A DNA stretch of 10,971 nucleotides from Bacillota bacterium (lineage in GTDB: Bacteria > Bacillota > Clostridia > Lachnospirales > Lachnospiraceae): NCBI GenBank assembly GCA_023419655.1, contig JAEZXP010000211.1:1-10971 (forward strand), written 5' to 3'. This document shows positions 6,206-10,971 of this stretch, in pieces. A program made the translations under genes and the position numbers. Positions within the stretch are counted from its first letter, which is position 1. Each line of letters begins with the position of its first letter. The notes beneath the pieces were generated by a model. It searched no databases. It worked only from the letters and a program-made list of their open reading frames with translations, and was not told the DNA's origin.

Positions 6206-7981
6206 TTATATATTCTTAAATTGTGCCATGTAAAGGTCATAATACAGGCCCTTCTTTGCAAGAAGCTCATCCGAGCTGCCTTCTTCTAAAATCTGTCCGT
6301 CATCAATAACAAAGATTCGGTCAGCCTTACTGATGGTGGATAACCGATGGGCAATTACAAAGGAGGTACGCCCCCTCAGCAGTGCCTCAATGCCCTGCTG
6401 TACTAAAATCTCGGTATGGGTATCGATACTGGAGGTAGCCTCGTCAAGAATTAATATCTTGGGCATGGAAACCATGGTTCTGGCAAAGGCCAGAAGCTGC
6501 CGCTGTCCAATTGAGAGACCGCCGCCCCGTTCCTTCAATTCCGTATCATAACCATTTTCCAGCTTGGTAATAAAGTCATGGGCATTTACGGCCTTGGCAG
6601 CAGCGATGATTTCCTCATCTGTGGCATCAAGCTTGCCGTAGCGGATATTGTCTTTTACGGTGCCTGAGAACAGGAAGTTATCCTGTGTCATGATACCCAT
6701 CTGCATTCGAAGGCTCTCGATAGACACGTCCCTGACATTCTGTCCGTCAATATAGACATTACCCTGCTGTACATCATAGAACCGGCTTATAAGGTTTACG
6801 ATGGTTGTTTTTCCTGCGCCGGTAGGTCCTACCAGAGCAATTGTCTCTCCGGGCTTAACCTTAAAGCTTACGTTGTTAAGCACCTGGGTGTCCTTGTCAT
6901 AGGCAAAGGATACATGGTCAAAGACGACCTCACCTTTAATTGGAGGCATCTCTTTAACATGGGATGCATCCGCTATCTCCGGGCGGGTATCCAGAATATC
7001 AAAGATTCGCTCGGCACCGGAGATATTCGTAATCAGCTTATTGTAAAAATTACTTAAGTTCATGATGGGACGCCAGAACATTCCGATATAGATACCAAAT
7101 GAAATTAATGTTCCGACATTATCAACACCGATGCCCATAACCTTAACGGCAACATAGTACATGGCGATGGTTCCGATTCCCCAGCTGATATCTACTACTG
7201 AGAAAAAGGCGTCATTTATAAGGATGGCACTCATAAAGGAGCCTCTATGCTCCTTCAAGAGATGGTCAAAATCCTCTTCGGTTTCTTTTTCAGCCGTATA
7301 GCTTTGAATAATCCGCATACCGGAAAGGTCCTCATGAATAAAAGCGTTTAGATTCGAGCTTTTCTTTCTGTGGATACGCCATCTCAAATGGGACCGGGTC
7401 TCAATGTACCACAGACCGCCCAGCATCAGCGGCAAACTGACTAAAGAGGCCAGAGCCAGCCGCCAGTTTTTGATAAGCATAATAATGACAACGGCACTTA
7501 TCGTTACAAAATCCGGTATAAGTGTGGTTACACTGTCGGAAAGCACATCCTTTAGGGAATTGACGTCTCCGATAACCCGGGCAAGTATCTTGCCTGTAGG
7601 CCGGCTGTCAAAGAAGTTAAAGCTGAGCTTCTGAATGTGGGTATACAGCTCTTGCCGGATTCGCAGCAATACATCATTTGACATCTTTGCCATCAGGAAC
7701 ATTCTTAGTTTTATCAATAAGATAAAGATAAGGTTTATTCCGATGGAAAAGCTGATTAATATAAGCAATCTCTGCATATCTTTGTTCGCTACATGAACGT
7801 CAATGGCCCTTTCAATTAACAGAGGGTTAATGATGGAGATTGCAACGGTTACCAGCATAATCAGTATAACAAAAGCAATTGTTATGCGGTATGTTAACAG
7901 ATAACGGAATAACCGTATCATTGTGGTTTTTTTACTGACTGAGCTCATTTGCTCGTCATCTTTTATGGCGTTTATTGACAT
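6206..7981 (-). CDS. heterodimeric ABC exporter, subunit with the consensus catalytic glutamate
   Basis: A 591-residue half-transporter with an N-terminal membrane domain of six predicted helices (about 28-330) fused to an ATPase domain (about 348-591). The ATPase has Walker A GPTGAGKT (385-392), Q-loop Gln433, Walker B ILILD (509-513) followed by catalytic Glu514, and switch His545. Its signature is LSIGQ (489-493), not LSGGQ. It should pair with the product of the gene just upstream. In such dimers this LSIGQ completes the non-catalytic site, while this Walker A/B completes the active site. The start ATG overlaps the end of the upstream gene by 10 nt, with a strong GGGAGGTGG ribosome site inside that gene, implying translational coupling. 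The architecture is that of Bacillus YheH/BmrD and Thermotoga TM288, which are multidrug exporters. The substrate here is unknown; drug or peptide export are both possible. Confidence 0.95.
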   Translation of the reverse strand: MSINAIKDDEQMSSVSKKTTMIRLFRYLLTYRITIAFVILIMLVTVAISIINPLLIERAIDVHVANKDMQRLLILISFSIGINLIFILLIKLRMFLMAKMSNDVLLRIRQELYTHIQKLSFNFFDSRPTGKILARVIGDVNSLKDVLSDSVTTLIPDFVTISAVVIIMLIKNWRLALASLVSLPLMLGGLWYIETRSHLRWRIHRKKSSNLNAFIHEDLSGMRIIQSYTAEKETEEDFDHLLKEHRGSFMSAILINDAFFSVVDISWGIGTIAMYYVAVKVMGIGVDNVGTLISFGIYIGMFWRPIMNLSNFYNKLITNISGAERIFDILDTRPEIADASHVKEMPPIKGEVVFDHVSFAYDKDTQVLNNVSFKVKPGETIALVGPTGAGKTTIVNLISRFYDVQQGNVYIDGQNVRDVSIESLRMQMGIMTQDNFLFSGTVKDNIRYGKLDATDEEIIAAAKAVNAHDFITKLENGYDTELKERGGGLSIGQRQLLAFARTMVSMPKILILDEATSSIDTHTEILVQQGIEALLRGRTSFVIAHRLSTISKADRIFVIDDGQILEEGSSDELLAKKGLYYDLYMAQFKNI

Positions 7982-9741
7982 ACTGCCACCTCCCTGCCTT
8001 CAGAGTCGATACCGGTCGGGTTGACGGAGGATATATACTCCCCATACTGGGCCAGATAGGTCTGGTAGTAATATCCCTTTTCTCCAAGGAGCGTCTCATG
8101 GGTTCCCCGTTCGCTAATCTTCCCGTCTTCGAGAACGATTATTTCATCTGCATTTCTTACAGCCGATATTCGATGGGCGATAATTATTTTTGTGGCGTCT
8201 ATCTGGGACAGCGCTTTCTGAATCATATGCTCTGTTTCCATATCAAGGGCAGAGGTAGAGTCATCTAATACCAGGATAGGAGCTTTTTTAGCCAAAGCTC
8301 TGGCGATACTGATTCTCTGCTTTTGTCCGCCGGAAAGACCCACGCCGCGCTCTCCGACGATGGTCTCATAGCGGTCATCCATCCGGTCAATAAACTCACT
8401 TGCCTGCGAATAATTTGCTGCTTCGATAATCTCTTCGTGATTTACATTGGTTCTTTTTCCCAGCTTTATATTTTCACTAATTGTATCTGAGAATAGGAAG
8501 ATATCCTGCATTACCAGGGAAATATTCTCCCTTAACTGCGCTAGCGGCAAATCCTTAATATTCACACCGTCCAGCCGGATTTCGCCTTCGGACACGTCAT
8601 AAAAACGCTGTAATATATTAATGATAGAGGATTTGCCGGTACCGGTTGCACCCATAATACCGATGGTTTTACCGGCTTCCAGGTTAAAGCTTATATCCGT
8701 AAGAATAACATTGTCCTTGATGGTTAAGGAGACATTGTCGAATTCGATGGCACCCTTCACCTCATCAAGAATCACAGGATTTTCAGGACTGGTAATGACC
8801 GGCTTCTCGGCAAATATCTTCCGAATTCTTTTATACGAAGCAAAGGCAGCCGCTAAATCATTGGAAAGCCAGCCCAGCATCTCCATGGGCCATACGATAT
8901 TCATGGAGTACTCGGTGAAAGCTCCCAAGGTACCCAGAGAGATATCTCCGTTAATTACCTGCCGTCCTCCGAATAAGATTACAACCATGGGAAGAAGCTT
9001 GGTAATCAGCTGAAAATAGGGATACAGTTTGATAAATACCTTGGATTGCTTCATATTCAATTCATAGTATTGTTTGTTATGGGATAAAAACTTGTTAATT
9101 TCAAATTTCTCTCTTGCAAAGGATTTTACGGTACGGACACCGGCTAAGTTCTCCTGTGCAACGGTATTTAATTTGGCATTCTGTTCACTAATCTTTTCAT
9201 ATATTTTGCCGAGCTTATGCTCCATCAATATGGCAAGACCGGCTACGACCGGCAGTACAATTGTCGGTATAACCGCCAGGCTGGGACTTAGGCGGTACAT
9301 AAAGAATAGTGCGATTGCCGTATGGATGATTACTTCGAAAATCAGCATACTGACATAACCGGCAGCAGCCCAGATTCTGTCTACATCATCCTTTACACGG
9401 GACATTAATTCTCCTGTGTTGTTTTCATCAAAAAAGCTTACGGATAAGCCCTGTATATGGGTAAATAACCGTTTTCTTAATTTTGAGCCTATTTTTGAGC
9501 TTACGGTATCAAAGATTAGTTCCTTAAAATAGGCGAATATAGCTCTTCCAAAGCCAATAAATAGTATCATTAATAATAATGATGGAAGAAGGCCTGTTTC
9601 TCCGTCTATAATTACATTATCTATGATACGCTTTGTAATCTGCGGCGAAACCATATCCATGATAACGGCAACCACCGTACAAAAAAGCGCAAAGGCATAT
9701 GCATACCAGTATTTTTTTAAGTAATAAGATAATTTGTTCAT
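7972..9741 (-). CDS. heterodimeric ABC exporter, subunit with the degenerate ATP site
   Basis: A 589-residue half-transporter, first in the operon. The membrane domain with about six helices spans roughly 12-310 and the ATPase domain 330-570. The ATPase has Walker A GATGTGKS (364-371), Q-loop Gln412, canonical signature LSGGQ (469-473), Walker B ILVLD (489-493) and switch His523. The residue after Walker B is Asp494 instead of the catalytic glutamate. This is the classic degenerate-site substitution of heterodimeric exporters such as BmrC/BmrD, LmrC/LmrD and TM287/TM288; this subunit corresponds to YheI/BmrC and TM287. The ATG start has GGAGGAG 2-8 nt upstream. A 20-residue hydrophilic tail follows the ATPase fold, and its coding sequence holds the next gene's ribosome site. 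Expression appears to be governed by the leader and terminator at 9835-10095. The substrate is not known. Confidence 0.95.
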   Translation of the reverse strand: MNKLSYYLKKYWYAYAFALFCTVVAVIMDMVSPQITKRIIDNVIIDGETGLLPSLLLMILFIGFGRAIFAYFKELIFDTVSSKIGSKLRKRLFTHIQGLSVSFFDENNTGELMSRVKDDVDRIWAAAGYVSMLIFEVIIHTAIALFFMYRLSPSLAVIPTIVLPVVAGLAILMEHKLGKIYEKISEQNAKLNTVAQENLAGVRTVKSFAREKFEINKFLSHNKQYYELNMKQSKVFIKLYPYFQLITKLLPMVVILFGGRQVINGDISLGTLGAFTEYSMNIVWPMEMLGWLSNDLAAAFASYKRIRKIFAEKPVITSPENPVILDEVKGAIEFDNVSLTIKDNVILTDISFNLEAGKTIGIMGATGTGKSSIINILQRFYDVSEGEIRLDGVNIKDLPLAQLRENISLVMQDIFLFSDTISENIKLGKRTNVNHEEIIEAANYSQASEFIDRMDDRYETIVGERGVGLSGGQKQRISIARALAKKAPILVLDDSTSALDMETEHMIQKALSQIDATKIIIAHRISAVRNADEIIVLEDGKISERGTHETLLGEKGYYYQTYLAQYGEYISSVNPTGIDSEGREVAVCQ

Positions 9742-9834
9742 TGCTCCTCCGTTTCCTGCACCTATAAAAATATTTCGTTCGGTAACCAGTCTTTAACTTT
9801 AGCATACGTTAATCCCATTTTGAGGCTTTTAGGG

Positions 9835-9866
9835 TAAAAAATAAGCCGCGGCAGAAACACCACGGC
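9835..9866 (-). terminator. intrinsic terminator (attenuator) ahead of the exporter genes
   Basis: Read on the minus strand, GCCGTGG (9866-9860) pairs with CCGCGGC (9851-9845) over 7 bp with one T-G pair and loop TGTTTCTG, followed by TTATTTTTT. It stands between the leader ORF and the exporter start at 9741, in the orientation of that operon. It would end transcripts from the promoter at 10067-10095 unless antitermination occurs. Confidence 0.82.
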
Positions 9867-9903
9867 GTACAAGCAAAAATCTGGTTATACTTATCCTTTG
9901 CCA
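9863..9903 (-). promoter_or_regulatory. candidate antiterminator pairing
   Basis: Hand folding of the minus-strand RNA shows that UGGC-AAA-GGAUAAG (9903-9890) can pair with CUUGUACGCCG (9873-9863). That gives 10 pairs with an AAA bulge and one G-A mismatch. The left partner is the 3' arm of the protector hairpin (9891-9902). The right partner includes the first four bases of the terminator stem. The pairing is therefore mutually exclusive with both neighbours, as attenuation requires. Its stability has not been computed. Confidence 0.45.
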
Positions 9904-9934
9904 ATTGCTGACGGCGGCAGGGCAAGAAGGATAA
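9891..9934 (-). promoter_or_regulatory. protector hairpin directly after the leader ORF
   Basis: On the minus strand TTATCCTTCTTGCC (9934-9921) pairs with GGCAAAGGATAA (9902-9891). The stem has about 12 bp with a 2-nt bulge and an 18-nt GC-rich loop. It begins only 2 nt after the leader stop codon, so a ribosome at the end of the leader would cover its 5' arm and keep it from forming. Confidence 0.7.
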
Positions 9935-9935
9935 A

Positions 9936-10031
9936 TTAATTATGAACTCGATTTTTACAGCTCCATGAGGTATTTCCACATAAAGAGATATTCATGCTAT
10001 TATTATTGACGGTACCGATTCTTAACTTCAT
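9936..10031 (-). CDS. 31-residue leader peptide of the exporter operon
   Basis: This short ORF has ATG at 10031-10029, TAA at 9938-9936, and TGAGGT (within AGTGAGGT) 7 nt before the start. It begins about 29 nt after the predicted start of a perfect-consensus promoter. The peptide is hydrophilic: it opens MKLRIG, continues with a run of three Asn, and has a CGNTSWSC segment with Cys18 and Cys25 and the only Trp at 23. It ends in a basic, polar tail. There is no signal peptide, membrane segment or known domain. Promoter, ribosome site, short frame, adjoining hairpin and terminator together indicate a cis-acting leader whose translation controls readthrough into the exporter genes. The known parallel is the BmrB leader of Bacillus bmrCD; sequence similarity to it is not claimed. 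A small functional peptide, for example an exported one, is the alternative and fits less well. Confidence 0.72.
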   Translation of the reverse strand: MKLRIGTVNNNSMNISLCGNTSWSCKNRVHN

Positions 10032-10066
10032 ATGTTTTACCTCACTTTCTGTAATAGTCTGCCAAT

Positions 10067-10095
10067 ATTATATCGAGAAGAAACACGAATGTCAA
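10067..10095 (-). promoter_or_regulatory. perfect-consensus sigma-A promoter of the leader-exporter operon
   Basis: On the minus strand TTGACA (10095-10090) and TATAAT (10072-10067) are separated by exactly 17 bp, all 12 bases matching consensus. Transcription would begin near 10060. A promoter this strong upstream of a terminator fits control by termination rather than by initiation. Confidence 0.9.
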
Positions 10096-10204
10096 CAAAA
10101 AAATAAAAAATTAAACAAATTATTAACAAAGATAAAATTTAATTGGAGAAAATTCTTAATTTTTGATTAACATTTTAAATATTCAAGGTTTGTTCATAAT
10201 TATA

Positions 10205-10213
10205 TGCTATACT
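10205..10213 (+). promoter_or_regulatory. extended -10 promoter of the alarmone synthetase gene
   Basis: TGCTATACT (10205-10213) is an extended -10 with a 5/6 TATACT hexamer. No good -35 lies at 16-18 bp, as is common for extended -10 promoters. Transcription would start near 10220, about 39 nt before the ATG. The AT-rich stretch upstream may help polymerase bind. Confidence 0.55.
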
Positions 10214-10258
10214 AATTTTTGATGGGAATACATCAACATCAGTAAAGGTTGTGATGGA

Positions 10259-10971
10259 ATGGATCTACCAATGTTATATAATCAGGCGGAGGAGTGGAGT
10301 TACGCTTTGATGCTGTATGATTCGGCTTTGAAGGAAATTAATACAAAGCTTGAAATCCTTAAAAATGAATTTAAACTGGCTCATCAGTATAATCCGATTG
10401 AGCATATTACTTCCCGATTAAAAACTCCTCAGAGTATTGAAAAAAAATTAAGAAGATATGAAAAAGAACTGACCGTGGACAATGTCATTAAACATATCAA
10501 TGATGTTGCCGGCATACGCATTATCTGTTCCTTTACCTCAGATATTTATAGAATTGCTGATTTGATTACGAAATTAAGTGATGTTAAGGTATTAAAGATA
10601 AAAGACTATATTGCGAATCCTAAGCCCAATGGTTACACCAGCTATCATATGATTGTAACCATACCGGTGTTTCTTTCGGATATGACGATAGACACAAAGG
10701 TAGAGATACAGATTAGAACCATAGCGATGGATTTTTGGGCCAGTCTGGAGCATAAAATCTACTATAAATTCGAGGGAAATGCACCGGACCATATACAGAG
10801 GGAATTGAAGGAGTGCTCTGAATTGGTGGCCTACCTGGACCGGAAAATGCTTTCGATAAATGAAGAAATACAAAATTATAGTACCCAACAGGCGGAAGAG
10901 TATAGTATAATAAACAGGTCAGAAGTAGTAGAATCCTTTGGAGTTATTGTTGATGAGGAACATGCTAAGGA
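10259..10971 (+). CDS. small (p)ppGpp synthetase, RelP/YwaC type (3' end outside window)
   Basis: A cytoplasmic enzyme expected to transfer pyrophosphate from ATP to GTP or GDP, making the alarmone (p)ppGpp. The first 237 residues are present and the frame is open at the right edge. The RelA/SpoT synthetase fold shows NPIEHITSRLK (45-55), Asp82 in NDVAGIRIIC (Mg-binding Asp, then Arg87), KDYIANPKPNGYTSYH (115-130) with the GTP-stacking Tyr126, and VEIQIRTIAMDFWASLEHKIYYK with Glu149. No hydrolase, TGS or ACT domain precedes it, so it is a small alarmone synthetase. The IRTIAMDFWASLEHKIYYK wording matches what I recall of Bacillus YwaC more closely than YjbM. It already exceeds the roughly 210-230 residues usual for YwaC/RelP, with an acidic tail after the fold. 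The ATG at 10259 is the first in-frame start after a stop at 10220-10222; AAAGG lies 10 nt upstream. Confidence 0.93.
   Translation, partial: MDLPMLYNQAEEWSYALMLYDSALKEINTKLEILKNEFKLAHQYNPIEHITSRLKTPQSIEKKLRRYEKELTVDNVIKHINDVAGIRIICSFTSDIYRIADLITKLSDVKVLKIKDYIANPKPNGYTSYHMIVTIPVFLSDMTIDTKVEIQIRTIAMDFWASLEHKIYYKFEGNAPDHIQRELKECSELVAYLDRKMLSINEEIQNYSTQQAEEYSIINRSEVVESFGVIVDEEHAK

Larger units (their letters stand above)
9742..10258. other. divergent regulatory region between the exporter operon and the alarmone synthetase gene
   Basis: This 517-bp gap carries the whole control region of the minus-strand exporter operon: promoter, 31-codon leader ORF, protector hairpin, possible antiterminator and terminator. 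It also carries the plus-strand promoter of the synthetase gene. Between the two promoters (about 10096-10200) the DNA is extremely AT-rich, with several A and T tracts, and may be bent or act as an UP element. In 9742-9834, between terminator and exporter start, only weak promoter-like sequences are present. The operon therefore seems to depend on readthrough. Confidence 0.8.

Noticed and set aside
9845..9866. T-box-like GTGGT...CCGCGG wording in the exporter leader
   Set aside because: The conserved T-box AGGGTGGNACCGCGG core is interrupted and there is no stem I specifier region. The bases are explained by the terminator stem.
10592..10888. 98-codon minus-strand reading frame
   Set aside because: It is antisense to the conserved core of the alarmone synthetase and has no family resemblance of its own.

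Overview
The window looks like a chromosomal segment of a low-to-moderate GC Gram-positive anaerobe of the class Clostridia, most likely Lachnospiraceae. The reasons are AGGAGG-type ribosome sites throughout, consensus sigma-A promoters, tRNA genes with no encoded CCA, an OmpR-family regulator resembling Firmicute ArlR, and a heterodimeric ABC exporter and a small alarmone synthetase of Firmicute type. The genus assignment is inference; no marker gene is complete.

Region 1 (1-1147) is the end of a ribosomal operon. It holds the last ~100 nt of 23S rRNA, then seven tRNA genes in one direction (Asp-GTC, Val-TAC, Thr-TGT, Tyr-GTA, initiator Met-CAT, Phe-GAA, Lys-TTT), closed by an intrinsic terminator. 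No 5S gene lies between the 23S end and the first tRNA. The first 17 nt of the tRNA-Thr gene are duplicated 97 nt upstream of the intact gene.

Region 2 (1148-1713) has no convincing gene. It is crowded with inverted repeats, including a 69-nt imperfect one and a perfect 12-bp stem, and carries two extended -10 promoters leading into tkt.

Region 3 (1714-6178) has three plus-strand genes: transketolase (tkt) with its own terminator, then a response regulator and sensor histidine kinase pair behind a good promoter. It ends in a terminator that works on both strands.

Region 4 (10095 down to 6206, minus strand) is the most interesting part. Two overlapping genes encode the halves of an ABC exporter with one consensus and one degenerate ATP site. 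Upstream lies a perfect-consensus promoter (TTGACA, 17 bp, TATAAT). It is followed by an unlisted 31-codon ORF with its own ribosome site, a hairpin starting 2 nt after the ORF's stop, a possible antiterminator, and an intrinsic terminator about 95 nt before the first exporter gene. This reads as a leader-peptide transcription attenuator, parallel in logic to the BmrB leader of Bacillus bmrCD. The exporter may therefore be switched on when ribosomes stall, for example under translation-inhibiting drugs.

Region 5 (10205-10971, plus strand) is a divergent gene for a RelP/YwaC-type small (p)ppGpp synthetase, open at the right edge. The right half of the window thus pairs a stress-alarmone gene with an exporter that appears to be controlled by translation. 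Shared physiology is plausible but not shown.
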